64,000 nt of DNA from Thalassospira sp. TSL5-1 (GCF_001907695.1 NZ_KV880638.1:868882-932881), one strand, 5' to 3'; positions 8,443-16,997 are shown, counted from the first letter of the stretch. A program made the numbers and translations. Notes: generated by a model from the letters alone, not told the origin.

Positions 8443-9486
8443 TTAATTTGCGGGGGCGTTGGTGCCGTTGCCGCTGCCGCTGTCGCTATCACTGCCATTG
8501 CCACTGTTTTTACTGGCCTCGATCTGCGCCTGCAGGGAGGCAATTTCAGCTGCGGTCGAGGCATGAAGTGGCGCATCCGCCGGAAGGTCCCGGACAAGGT
8601 CCTTTAAGACATGAAGGGATTGTTCCAAATGTCCCTGCTGTTCGAGCATCACACCATAATAATAGCGACTAAGGCGATGATTGGGCATTTGGCCCAGCGC
8701 ATGAAGCACCAGATTGCGCGAAACCTCGTCAATATGGCCGCCCTGGGCGGTAATGCGGGTATCGGCATATTCGATCGCGAGCAGCGGGTTTTGCCCCGAC
8801 AGGGCATAGGCCCGGCGATAGGCGGCAACCGCGCGGTCAATATCGCCAAGCCGCAAGGACCCGCGCGCCAGAACCAGCCAGCCCTGCAGATTGCGCGGGT
8901 TGGATTCCAGTGAAATCACAATTTGCCCCAGCAATCGGCGAATTTGTTTGTCGGTCTGGGCATCCGGGTCGTCGGAATCAACAGATGCCGCGGCTGCGGC
9001 GGCAATGTTGCGTTCACTTGCCCGCTCGGCATAGGGGCGGGCGGGCATCTCCGGGTGGCCCTGCCATAAATAGATGCCAAGGGCGGCGATGACAGGAACA
9101 ATCGCCAGTAAACCAACCCCGATAGCCCGTTTCCGGTCAATCCCTTCGGCCTGGTTTGGCGTATGGCCTGTGGTGGTTGGTGATGAAGCTGTGCCAGCAG
9201 CAGCATGGGCATCCGTGCGGTTATGATCGAGGTCATGATCCCGGCCTTGCGAACCCGTGATATAATCCACGTCATCATCCAGATCATCTTCATCGTCGTC
9301 GTCATCGTCATCAACAACGTCACCGATCTGGTATTTGGGTTTGGCATCCAGTGGGCGCGCAGTTGTATTGCGATGCAGGGCGGTAACATCGCCCGCCACC
9401 GCCGAATTTTTGCCATGCCAAAAGGCCGTGAAAAGCACGGTGATGAATGACAGTAAGGAAAGTCCTGCTATACCCAGCCAGATCAT
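8443..9486 (-). CDS. ccmI: Cytochrome c maturation protein CcmI (TPR chaperone)
   Basis: 347 residues; the last gene of the ccm cluster. CcmI presents apocytochrome c to the CcmF-CcmH heme ligation complex. Two membrane helices are visible, at residues 1-25 and about 128-150 (GVGLLAIVPVIAALGIYLW), followed by a periplasmic region with tetratricopeptide-like helices (around 185-300). The cytoplasmic loop between the helices is odd: it contains an almost uninterrupted run of about 15 acidic residues (DVVDDDDDDDEDDLDDD) encoded by a GAT/GAC trinucleotide tract, then a His/Asp/Thr-rich stretch. The C-terminus is a Gly/Ser/Asn-rich low-complexity tail. It starts 60 bases after ccmH. Confidence 0.88.
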   Translation of the reverse strand: MIWLGIAGLSLLSFITVLFTAFWHGKNSAVAGDVTALHRNTTARPLDAKPKYQIGDVVDDDDDDDEDDLDDDVDYITGSQGRDHDLDHNRTDAHAAAGTASSPTTTGHTPNQAEGIDRKRAIGVGLLAIVPVIAALGIYLWQGHPEMPARPYAERASERNIAAAAAASVDSDDPDAQTDKQIRRLLGQIVISLESNPRNLQGWLVLARGSLRLGDIDRAVAAYRRAYALSGQNPLLAIEYADTRITAQGGHIDEVSRNLVLHALGQMPNHRLSRYYYGVMLEQQGHLEQSLHVLKDLVRDLPADAPLHASTAAEIASLQAQIEASKNSGNGSDSDSGSGNGTNAPAN

Positions 9487-9546
9487 TTTTTATCCGTCCG
9501 GTATAAGGTGCTGGCGATGCTGTCTTTCGTGCCGGTCATGGGCGGC

Positions 9547-10050
9547 TTAATCTCCCGAAGGATCCAGAATTTCATTAAGGCGTTTGCGTTCCTGATCGGT
9601 CAGGTTGGCCGGTGTGGTGCGGCCTTCACGTTTTTTGCGACGATAAAATCCGAACACGGCCAACCCGGCAAGCCCCACCAGAATAAACGGGCTGGCCCAC
9701 AGAATATAGGTATCGGGCTTGAGCGGTGGGTTCAGCAGCACATAATCGCCATAGCGCGCGACGATATAGTTGATGGCCTGTTCGTTGGTGTCGCCCGCCA
9801 GCAGGCGTTCGCGCACCAGAACGCGCAAATCATGGGCCAAATCGGCATCGGAATCGTCAATTGACTGGTTCTGGCAGACCAGGCAGCGCAATTCCTCGCT
9901 AATTTCGCGGGCGCGGGCCTCCAGCGCCGGGTCGGACAGCATTTCATCCGGGTTCACGGCATAGGCCGGGCGGGCATAAAAGGACAGAGCCAGGATCAGG
10001 GCCAGCATCGGAAGCATTAACGGCCCATTCAGGCGAAGAAAGCGCATCAT
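9547..10050 (-). CDS. ccmH: Cytochrome c maturation protein CcmH (CycL)
   Basis: 167-residue membrane-anchored periplasmic thiol-disulfide protein that reduces the CXXCH motif of apocytochrome c before heme attachment. It has an N-terminal signal/membrane segment, the family motif LRCLVCQNQSI near residue 53 with both redox cysteines present, then a C-terminal transmembrane helix (near 115-135) and a basic cytoplasmic tail. Its start overlaps the ccmG stop by four bases (10047-10050), so translation is coupled. Length is typical of alphaproteobacterial CcmH, which lacks the fused CcmI-like domain of enterobacteria. Confidence 0.95.
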   Translation of the reverse strand: MMRFLRLNGPLMLPMLALILALSFYARPAYAVNPDEMLSDPALEARAREISEELRCLVCQNQSIDDSDADLAHDLRVLVRERLLAGDTNEQAINYIVARYGDYVLLNPPLKPDTYILWASPFILVGLAGLAVFGFYRRKKREGRTTPANLTDQERKRLNEILDPSGD

Positions 10051-10586
10051 CCTTTTTTCAACTCCCTGATTTTCGGCAGCAGAACGTCTTCCAGTGTTTT
10101 TTCATCAATCGGGCCAACCTGTTTATAGGCGATTTTGCCCTGCCCATCGATGATGAAGGTTTCCGGCACGCCATAGACGCCAAAATCAATGGCGGTACGT
10201 CCGGAAATGTCCATGCCGACAGCGGTGTAGGGATCGCCCATTTCATCTAGCCAGTTCACACCGTCCTGCGGGTCCTTTTCCTTGTAATTCAGGCCATAGA
10301 CCGGTACATCGGCTTCGGCGGCAAGGCGTTTGATCATCGGGTGTTCGGCCCGGCAGGGCACGCACCAGGACGCAAAGATATTAATGACGGAAACATGGCC
10401 CTGTGTCAGGTCGCTATGTGATATCCCCTTGTCGCGTCCCGGCAGGGGCGGCAGGGAAAATTCCGGGGCGGGTTTACCAATCAGGGCCGATGGAATAACG
10501 GACTGGTCCTTGCCGATATTGGTCAGAAAAATACCGGCCAGTGCCGCAAACAGCACCAGCGGTATGACAGCGATCCAGAACCTCAT
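10047..10586 (-). CDS. ccmG: Thiol:disulfide interchange protein CcmG (DsbE)
   Basis: 179-residue membrane-anchored periplasmic thioredoxin-like protein supplying reductant for the apocytochrome CXXCH in cytochrome c maturation. The N-terminal hydrophobic anchor (FWIAVIPLVLFAALAGIFL) is followed by the thioredoxin domain with active site WCVPCRAEH near residue 80 and the conserved cis-Pro region GVPETF near residue 144. I placed the start at 10586 because this gives a normal signal anchor and overlaps the ccmF stop (ATGA); the frame is open further upstream but those residues overlap ccmF and look unlike protein. Confidence 0.94.
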   Translation of the reverse strand: MRFWIAVIPLVLFAALAGIFLTNIGKDQSVIPSALIGKPAPEFSLPPLPGRDKGISHSDLTQGHVSVINIFASWCVPCRAEHPMIKRLAAEADVPVYGLNYKEKDPQDGVNWLDEMGDPYTAVGMDISGRTAIDFGVYGVPETFIIDGQGKIAYKQVGPIDEKTLEDVLLPKIRELKKG

Positions 10587-12694
10587 GGGGCGGAAACTCC
10601 GTTCTTCTTGAAAAGCAGGATCATGCGGGTCAGCACATTTATGATCCCGCCTAGCAGGATAAGCATCATGCCCGCCCAGACCCACGGCATCATGGGCAGA
10701 AAACGGACATCAACAATACGGCCACTATCCTCGGCGCGGTCGCCAATTGATATATGCAGGTCGCCATCGCGGCCATGCCAAATGGCGGATTCTTTGGTCT
10801 CAACCCCACGAATCGGATAATAGCGGACTTCAGGATAAAGTTCGGTTACGGGCTGCGCATTGCGATAAACAATGAATTTGGCTTTGCGGGTGGCAAAATT
10901 TTCGCCCGGCAGCAGGGAAACCCCTTCATATTGCAAATTATAGGGGCCAATTTCGATGCTTTGCCCGGTGCGGGCAGACAGAACCGACTGGTCTTCCCAT
11001 ATGCTGCTGGCGGATCCACCGGCAATCAGCAATGCCATGCCGATATGGGCCAGCGACATGCCCAGATAACGCGGGCCGAGTAACTGGATATTGCGATATT
11101 TGCTTTCGCCATGATCGCGGTGGCGCCACAGCTTTTCCCACAAATCGCCAAGGGCTGCCGTCACCACCCACGCGGCAAGGCCAATGCCCAGCAACGGCAG
11201 GGACGGTGCATTAATGTGGCGCATCCAGGCAAACAGGGTGACAATGATGGACAGGATCAGCGCCAGTTTCATGCGCCGACCCACCGATGCGGCACCATCA
11301 ACCCGCCAGCGTAAGGTGGGGGATAGCCCCATCAGCAGCAGCATTGCAAGGGTAACGGGCATTAAGGCCTGAACGAAAAACGGCGGCCCCACGGTAATGA
11401 TGGTGCCACCCAGCCAGCGCAAAAACAGCGGATAAACGGTGCCGATCATGACAATAGCGGCGGCTATGGACAGCATCACACTATTGATGAACATCGCGCT
11501 TTCGCGCGACACCAGGGTAAAATCGGCATTTTCGCGCAATTGCCCGGCCACACGCGCAAACAGATAATAAGCCCCGGCAAACAGCACACAAAAACCGATG
11601 AGCAGAACCGCGTTATCGCCACTGGAACGCAGGGCGGCAGGCAGAGGACCCAACAGGTCAGATCGGGACAAAAAGGTGCCAAACCACCCGGCACCAAAGG
11701 CGGAAAGGGCCAAAAGGGCGGTCCAGGGTTTCAGGGCTTCGGTTTTTTCCAGAACGGCAAGGCAATGCAAAAAGGCGGTCGCCAGAAGCCAGGGCAGCAA
11801 TACCGCATTTTCCGACGCATCCCAATACCACCAGTTGCCCCAGCTTTGCTGGGAATAGGCGCGATAGGCGCTGATCGCCATTGCCGCACCCAGCAATGTC
11901 CAGGACAGAATGGTCCAGGGGCGCAGCATTTCGGCCCAGGCGCGATGCAGGGCTGCGCGGGGCAGGGCGGCAATGGTGGCGGCAAAAATAACCGACAACC
12001 CCGACAACCCGGCATACAGGACCGGCGAGTAGAAAAGATCGAGAATATCCTGCGATTGGGGATCAAAGCCCTGCCCGTCAAGCGGCGGAGCGGCGAGGCG
12101 CGCAAAAGGCGTGCCATCAATCAAAACGCTGGCGGCAAGCAGGGCGACGACCAATCCCATGATGGATATAATTGCCTGCGGGTTTTCTGCCTTTTTGAAA
12201 ATGGCGTCCTGGATCAGAAATAGAATGGTCGCAACCGATGTCAGCGTGACCCAAAGCAGCGTTGCCCCGCAATCCGGGCTGATGGCAGCGGCAATACGGT
12301 ATATGACCGGGGTGGATGAATGGCTGTATTCGGCCACTATTGCCAGGGTGAAATCGCTGGTGACAAAGCTGTAAATCTGGCTGGCTTGTGCGCCCAGTGC
12401 CAACAGGCAAATCAATACCGGTAACGGCCAGCCTTGCATGGGCGGGAGGGCTGTGTTGGCGGTTATCCGTATCGCGCCAGGATGAAGAAGGGTGGACAAA
12501 AAGTTATGCGGAAAACCGGGCTGTTCCCGCGTGCCAAGCGATGCGGTCCCCCCGGTTGTTTGCAAATTTGCAGCACTGTTAAGCCTAAGCGAACCGCGCC
12601 GGAAAAAAATGCCAAGCGGTGAAAACAGGATGGCCTGGCAGAAGGCCAGCGTCATGAGAAGAATAAGCGCGAAATGTCCGGTTTCTGCGATCAT
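10583..12694 (-). CDS. ccmF: Divergent cytochrome c heme lyase subunit CcmF
   Basis: 703-residue polytopic membrane protein; in the family it accepts heme from holo-CcmE and ligates it to apocytochrome c. The N-terminus (GHFALIL) and the TM histidines (FLHCLAVLEKTEALKPW; SLAHIGMALLIAG) that hold a b-type heme in E. coli CcmF are present. The WWD domain reads WGNWWYWDASENAVLLPW, close to but not identical to the usual WGGWWFWDPVENA form. The two periplasmic heme-ligand histidines seem absent: the usual IHPPxLYMG reads FYSPVLYAG, and the usual VRSGVLTSVHAF reads SRSDLLGPLPAAL. The usual WGxHEGS segment reads ISPDCGATLLW. The reading frame is intact and coupled to ccmG. A terminator-like hairpin precedes it. 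Confidence 0.93.
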   Translation of the reverse strand: MIAETGHFALILLMTLAFCQAILFSPLGIFFRRGSLRLNSAANLQTTGGTASLGTREQPGFPHNFLSTLLHPGAIRITANTALPPMQGWPLPVLICLLALGAQASQIYSFVTSDFTLAIVAEYSHSSTPVIYRIAAAISPDCGATLLWVTLTSVATILFLIQDAIFKKAENPQAIISIMGLVVALLAASVLIDGTPFARLAAPPLDGQGFDPQSQDILDLFYSPVLYAGLSGLSVIFAATIAALPRAALHRAWAEMLRPWTILSWTLLGAAMAISAYRAYSQQSWGNWWYWDASENAVLLPWLLATAFLHCLAVLEKTEALKPWTALLALSAFGAGWFGTFLSRSDLLGPLPAALRSSGDNAVLLIGFCVLFAGAYYLFARVAGQLRENADFTLVSRESAMFINSVMLSIAAAIVMIGTVYPLFLRWLGGTIITVGPPFFVQALMPVTLAMLLLMGLSPTLRWRVDGAASVGRRMKLALILSIIVTLFAWMRHINAPSLPLLGIGLAAWVVTAALGDLWEKLWRHRDHGESKYRNIQLLGPRYLGMSLAHIGMALLIAGGSASSIWEDQSVLSARTGQSIEIGPYNLQYEGVSLLPGENFATRKAKFIVYRNAQPVTELYPEVRYYPIRGVETKESAIWHGRDGDLHISIGDRAEDSGRIVDVRFLPMMPWVWAGMMLILLGGIINVLTRMILLFKKNGVSAP

Positions 12695-12797
12695 GCCGTC
12701 TGGTGCTTCGTCCTGTCATAAGAAAAACAGGGTTTCCCCTGCCATCTGGTGATGGGCGCTAAGGCTATCTGAAAACGTGCCAAAATTGAAACCATCC

Positions 12798-12824
12798 CAA
12801 AAAAGAAATATCCCCGATATTTCT
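12798..12824 (-). terminator. Terminator-like hairpin between ccmE and ccmF
   Basis: On the minus strand, 8-bp arms AGAAATAT and ATATTTCT flank CGGGG, and a run of six T follows (complement of 12799-12804). It lies about 20 bases after the ccmE stop and about 100 bases before the ccmF start. An outer pairing of ACCATC with GATGGT could extend it. It could end a ccmABCDE transcript or act as a partial attenuator. Confidence 0.6.
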
Positions 12825-12843
12825 GATGGTTCAAAAATATGGC

Positions 12844-13332
12844 TTAATTACGCATATTTTTTGCATTTTTCGCTTCGATCTCTTCCCAGTGACCACTTTT
12901 TTTCAGGGCATCGGCCACTTCGCGGGGCATGTAATTTTCATCATGCTTGGCGAGAACTTCCTGGGCAACAAACTGACCTTTCGGGTTCATGTGGCCTTCG
13001 GCGACCACACCCTGGCCCTCGCGAAACAGGTCAGGCAGGATACCGGTATAGGCGACCTGGACGTCATGCTGCATGTCGGTAACGGTAAAAGTAACGGTTT
13101 TGCCATCCGCCAGTTTTTGCAGTGACCCTTCCTCGACCAGGCCACCTATGCGTAGGCGGCGGTCTGGCGACATCGGCGATTGTTCGGCCAGTTCGGTCGG
13201 GCTGAAAAAGAAAACAACCGAATCACGAAAGGCGGTCAGGCCCAGGGCGGCGGCACCGGCGGCGGCGAGCACGGCCAACCCCGCCAGATACAGGCGTTGG
13301 CGTTTGCGTGATTTTGCACGTGACAGGGACAA
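12844..13332 (-). CDS. ccmE: Cytochrome c maturation heme chaperone CcmE
   Basis: 162-residue membrane-anchored periplasmic heme chaperone that binds heme covalently through a His and passes it from CcmC to CcmF. It has an N-terminal anchor after a basic start (LYLAGLAVLAAAGAAALGL) and an OB-fold beta-barrel with LRIGGLVEEGS and VEVTDMQHDV-like strands. The heme-binding segment is VLAKHDENYMPREV near residue 135, with both the covalent His and the following Tyr (HxxxY) intact. Length is normal. It follows ccmD by 15 bases. Confidence 0.96.
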   Translation of the reverse strand: MSLSRAKSRKRQRLYLAGLAVLAAAGAAALGLTAFRDSVVFFFSPTELAEQSPMSPDRRLRIGGLVEEGSLQKLADGKTVTFTVTDMQHDVQVAYTGILPDLFREGQGVVAEGHMNPKGQFVAQEVLAKHDENYMPREVADALKKSGHWEEIEAKNAKNMRN

Positions 13333-13347
13333 TGTTTTCCCCTCCGA

Positions 13348-13548
13348 TCAGGATTCTGCGTCCGGCTGCGCTTTTTTGCGCCGCGGTCGCCGTGATTTTA
13401 ACAGGGTTTCAAGATGGGCCAGGTCGCGGCGGCTTTTTTTCAGGCCGCGCAGGCTAACCATCAGAAGAACAACCAGCGCAATGGTGGCAAGACCATAGCT
13501 GGACCAGACATAACCGGCATAGCCGCCCATTTCAAAAAAATTGCTCAT
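13348..13548 (-). CDS. ccmD: Heme exporter accessory protein CcmD
   Basis: 66-residue small membrane protein that stabilises the CcmABC complex and helps release holo-CcmE. It shows the family pattern: a short N-terminal stretch (FFEMGGYAGYVWSSYGLA), one transmembrane helix (TIALVVLLMVSL), and a very basic cytoplasmic tail (RGLKKSRRDL ... RRPRRKKAQ). Its start overlaps the ccmC stop by four bases. Confidence 0.93.
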   Translation of the reverse strand: MSNFFEMGGYAGYVWSSYGLATIALVVLLMVSLRGLKKSRRDLAHLETLLKSRRPRRKKAQPDAES

Positions 13549-14321
13549 TCTCCCGCTCCTGCCTGCTTGGCCGGGACGGCCAGATGTTGCTGGTCGGCCG
13601 CACTTTGGCCAACACCGCCCAGTTGCAGGGCGCGAATGCGCCGTTCATTCAATTCCAGGCGGACCCGCACGATCAGCACAACCACATAATAGCCGGTAAA
13701 GCCAATCGCGATCAAAAACAGCGGCCACAACATGCTGGGGTCAATGCTGGGCCCACCCATGCGGGCAACCGATGCGGGCTGGTGCAGGGTGTTCCACCAA
13801 TCGACGGAAAATTTCACAATCGGCACATTGATCACACCCACCAGGGCCAGGGCAGACCCGGCCTTTGACCCGCGTTCAGGGTCATCAAAGGCATTTACCA
13901 GTGCCATGTAACCCAGATACAAAAACAGCAGGATCAGCATCGATGTCAGCCGGGCATCCCATACCCACCAGGTGCCCCACATCGGTTCCCCCCAAAGCGA
14001 GCCGGTAATCAGGCAAAGGGCGGTAAAGGTGGCGCCAATCGGTGCGGTGGCCCGGGCGGCAATGTCGGCCAGCGGATGTTTCCAGATCAGGCTCATGGTC
14101 CCGCAAATGGCCATGCCGACATAACAAAACAGGCCCATCCAGGCGGCAGGCACATGAATATACATGATGCGCACGGTATCGCCCTGCTGGTAATCGGCCG
14201 GGGATGCCACCAGTGCCAGATATAACCCGACAGCAAGTGTCACGACCGTAATGCCAATAGCCCAGGGCATGATGGCACTGGCCAGTTTCAGGAATACACT
14301 TGGTTTGGCGAAACGATGCAT
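13545..14321 (-). CDS. ccmC: Heme transporter / CcmE heme-loading protein CcmC
   Basis: 258-residue six-helix membrane protein that delivers heme to CcmE. The WWD signature WGTWWVWDARLTS lies near residue 125. The two periplasmic histidines that flank this domain in characterised CcmC are present, in IMYIHVPAAW (near 62) and WWNTLHQPASV (near 190). Unlike the CcmF of this cluster, CcmC is therefore canonical. It follows ccmB after a 120-base gap that contains an imperfect hairpin (14403-14425). Confidence 0.95.
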   Translation of the reverse strand: MHRFAKPSVFLKLASAIMPWAIGITVVTLAVGLYLALVASPADYQQGDTVRIMYIHVPAAWMGLFCYVGMAICGTMSLIWKHPLADIAARATAPIGATFTALCLITGSLWGEPMWGTWWVWDARLTSMLILLFLYLGYMALVNAFDDPERGSKAGSALALVGVINVPIVKFSVDWWNTLHQPASVARMGGPSIDPSMLWPLFLIAIGFTGYYVVVLIVRVRLELNERRIRALQLGGVGQSAADQQHLAVPAKQAGAGE

Positions 14322-14441
14322 TTTTCCTTGTCCATTCGCATCACGGCGGGAAACGGCTCCACACCGGTTTGACGGTCTTTCTCTCGGTCTGTGTCGTGGC
14401 GGGCAGGGAGGGGCGTCTTCCCTGCTTGCCGGAATTATCGT

Positions 14442-15107
14442 TTATTCAACAGCCAGCCGCAGCGCGCGTGCGGCGGCCAAGGGGGCCAGGGCCAGCGTTA
14501 ATAGCAGGATAGCCCCCATAATTTGTAAATGCTCCCCGACAGGCAGGCCGAGCAGCGATGCCTCGACCGCCCCGGCGCCAAAAATAAGTACCGGAATATA
14601 TAACGGCAAAACCAGCAGTGAAACCAGAACTCCGCCCCGGCGCGCGCCGAGAATAAGGGCCGCACCAATCGCGCCAATCAGGCTGAGCGCCGGTGTCCCC
14701 ACCAGCATTGCCAGCATCAATGTCCCAAAACCGGCGCTGTTCATATTCAGCATGACCGCCATGACGGGTGCTGTAATAATCAGTGGCAGGCCCGTGGTCA
14801 GCCAATGTGCCAGAACCTTGCCCAGTACGACCAGCTCCAGCGGGACCGGTGAGAGGGCAAGTAACTCCAGTGTGCCATCTTCAAAATCGGTCTGGAAAAC
14901 CCGTTCCAGTGACAGCATCGCCGCGAGCAGGGCCGACACCCAGATAACCCCTGATGCGATCCGTGCCAGAATATTGGCTTCCGGCCCGACACCGAAAGGA
15001 AACAGCGTGGTCGTCACAATGAAAAACGCTACCACCATGATGGAATCCGCGCCTTGACGAAGCGCAAGTCGCAAATCCCGGGCGAGAATGGCGATGAGTA
15101 TTTTCAT
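14442..15107 (-). CDS. ccmB: Heme exporter membrane subunit CcmB
   Basis: 221-residue integral membrane subunit of the CcmAB ABC complex, which uses ATP to release holo-CcmE from CcmC. It is uniformly hydrophobic with about six helices. The family stretch SLERVFQTDFEDGTLELL near residue 66 is present, followed by LSPVPLELVVLGKVLAHW. Its start overlaps the ccmA stop by four bases (15104-15107), so the subunits are coupled. Confidence 0.94.
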   Translation of the reverse strand: MKILIAILARDLRLALRQGADSIMVVAFFIVTTTLFPFGVGPEANILARIASGVIWVSALLAAMLSLERVFQTDFEDGTLELLALSPVPLELVVLGKVLAHWLTTGLPLIITAPVMAVMLNMNSAGFGTLMLAMLVGTPALSLIGAIGAALILGARRGGVLVSLLVLPLYIPVLIFGAGAVEASLLGLPVGEHLQIMGAILLLTLALAPLAAARALRLAVE

Positions 15108-15874
15108 GCAATCCCCTCAAAATCGGTTGAGGGGCTGTGTGCCTTTTTCCGCGATGATGTTGATGTGCTGTCCCGTGTCATACTGCTGCCGTCGGGGTTC
15201 GGGGTATCCGCATCTTCCGGGGCATCGTCAGCCAGCCAGTCAAACATTGGAATAGCGAATTCATCCAGGTTCAAAATGCGTGGAGATTGCACATCAAGAT
15301 CGATATGGGTTGAATACACAACCACGCCGCCGCGCGTGCGAAAATCATCAATCAGGTGTGCGAGATCAGCACAGGATTCGCGATCCAGCCCGACGGTGGG
15401 TTCATCAAGCAGCCACAGGTTACTTTCGCCAATCAGGATGCGGGCAAGGGCGGTACGGCGTTTTTGCCCGCTTGACAGAAACCGGCCGCTGCTATTGGCA
15501 AGATGCAGGATTCCCAACGCATCCAGCGCCTGGTCAATGGCGGCATCCACATTATCAACGTCGCGCAGGCTGGCCCACAGGCGCAGATTATCGCGCACTG
15601 TCAGGACGGGTTTGACCGCATCCTGATGGCCCAGATACTGCATCCGGGCGCGATGGGCAGGCATGTCTTGGCGGATATTTTCATTTTCCCAGCAAATGGT
15701 GCCGGTCAGCGGTTCGGACAGCCCGGCCATCAGGCGCAGCAGGCTGGATTTACCGGCACCGTTCCGTCCGCGCAGCATCAGGGCATCGCCCGGACGCGCA
15801 TCGAACGACAGATCGGCAAAAACAAGCCTTTCACCCCGGCGGCAGGTCAGATCAGAACCGGTAAAAACAATCAT
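15104..15874 (-). CDS. ccmA: Heme exporter ATP-binding subunit CcmA
   Basis: About 256-residue cytoplasmic ABC ATPase that powers CcmB. Walker A is LRGRNGAGKSSLLRL near residue 38, the signature is FLSSGQKRRTALARIL near 130, and Walker B is LWLLDEPTVGLD. Family members are usually about 200-215 residues. This one has an additional C-terminal tail of some 40 residues rich in Asp, Pro, Ser and Thr (ADDAPEDADTPNPDGSS onward). An in-frame ATG at 15892 is an alternative start; neither has a strong ribosome-binding site. First gene of the ccm cluster. Confidence 0.92.
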   Translation of the reverse strand: MIVFTGSDLTCRRGERLVFADLSFDARPGDALMLRGRNGAGKSSLLRLMAGLSEPLTGTICWENENIRQDMPAHRARMQYLGHQDAVKPVLTVRDNLRLWASLRDVDNVDAAIDQALDALGILHLANSSGRFLSSGQKRRTALARILIGESNLWLLDEPTVGLDRESCADLAHLIDDFRTRGGVVVYSTHIDLDVQSPRILNLDEFAIPMFDWLADDAPEDADTPNPDGSSMTRDSTSTSSRKKAHSPSTDFEGIA

Positions 15875-15904
15875 CCAGGCCACACAAACCATTCACAAGT
15901 TATG

Positions 15905-15924
15905 CACTTCTATATCGTGAAGTG
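15905..15924. promoter_or_regulatory. Small inverted repeat upstream of ccmA
   Basis: CACTTC and GAAGTG separated by eight bases, 13-32 bases upstream of the alternative ccmA start at 15892. It could be an operator or the base of a leader hairpin for the ccm transcript. The arms are only six bases, so chance is possible. Confidence 0.25.
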
Positions 15925-16065
15925 TCATTGGAATCATGCTTTATCCGACATTTGCCGACGAGACTTTGTTTCAGGTCAATCTTGGGTTCAGGCAGGTGCG
16001 TTTTTGCACATTATTTTAATAAAAACGTGCCCGCTGGCCTGACGGTAAACCGGGAAATCTTGCCA

Positions 16066-16836
16066 TTAATGGAACCGTGCCATGCTTGCACTAAGGATCG
16101 GTCCGCCATTTTCCTCCTGCAATAAAACGGCAATGCCGCCATTGCATTCATATTCCAGGCGCACGGGAATATCGCGCGGTTTGCCATCCCAGGTGCCAAG
16201 GTCGTCCAGTTCGCGCACGATATTGACATGCCGGAGATTAAGACCGGCATTTTCACCGGCATCGACTTCCGTGCTGGCATGCCGGTCAAATCCCAGCAGC
16301 CATATTTTAAGCGGCGTATGCGGCAAGGCATTGGCCGGGGCTGCCAGATGAATGATGCCACCGGGCTTTTGACCGGCTGTGCTGTCGGTCGTGATGGTGA
16401 TCCACGATTGCAGCGGTGACGGTTTTTTTAACGCAGCCTCAAGGATGGCATCCTTGTTTGTGGCGCGGATTGAACCTGCCCCATTGATAATGATCTGCGG
16501 GGTGTAGACATAGTTTTGATGGTTGAAAGACGCATATTTGCGCTGACGATCGGTATAGGCAGGTTCGGAAAAGCGGTCTTTCCACCCCAGATAATTCCAG
16601 TAATCAACATGGAAAGACAGCAAAAGCAGGTTGTCTGTTTCCCTGGAAATATCGCGCAGCACTGTATCGGCCGGTGGGCAGGAACTGCATCCTTCGGAGG
16701 TAAACAGTTCAACAACCGCTTGCGGCGTGACGCTGGTATTTTGTGCTGTGGCGGCATAGGAAGGGCCCGATACAGCAAGCGAGAGCAATGCTGTCAGGAC
16801 GCCATACCGCGGGTTTTTGAGCATTTCTATTTTCAT
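16066..16836 (-). CDS. DUF1223 (thioredoxin-like) secreted protein
   Basis: 256 residues with an N-terminal signal peptide (LTALLSLAVSGPSYA|A), so periplasmic. The DUF1223 family has a thioredoxin-like fold. Its hallmark CxxC segment ELFTSEGCSSCPPAD is present near residue 50, followed by FHVDYWNYLGWKDRF and the TPQIIINGAGS stretch typical of the family. The function is not established; a periplasmic thiol-redox role is plausible. The preferred start at 16836 gives a clean signal peptide; an upstream in-frame start would add 12 residues. It ends about 190 bases upstream of ccmA on the same strand, so co-regulation with cytochrome maturation is possible but not shown. Confidence 0.87.
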   Translation of the reverse strand: MKIEMLKNPRYGVLTALLSLAVSGPSYAATAQNTSVTPQAVVELFTSEGCSSCPPADTVLRDISRETDNLLLLSFHVDYWNYLGWKDRFSEPAYTDRQRKYASFNHQNYVYTPQIIINGAGSIRATNKDAILEAALKKPSPLQSWITITTDSTAGQKPGGIIHLAAPANALPHTPLKIWLLGFDRHASTEVDAGENAGLNLRHVNIVRELDDLGTWDGKPRDIPVRLEYECNGGIAVLLQEENGGPILSASMARFH

Positions 16837-16997
16837 GCGCCCATCATTGCCGATTGCGTCCTCACCTGCCAATCACAAGCGGTTGAACCAAGCGACGGTC
16901 TGTAAAATGCACATTTCTTGCGTGGATAAACGCAATATTTCCAGGAAATTTCCAAAAAACGGTGATATTAAGGGATGTTTATCGTAGGGGATAATAC

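Noticed and set aside
9250..9330. Possible CRISPR or tandem-repeat array
   Set aside because: It is a trinucleotide (GAT/GAC) run within ccmI coding for acidic residues. No spacer-repeat structure exists here or elsewhere in the window.
14403..14425. Terminator between ccmB and ccmC
   Set aside because: GCAGGGA/TCCCTGC can pair, but no T-run follows on the minus strand and the two genes belong to the same complex.
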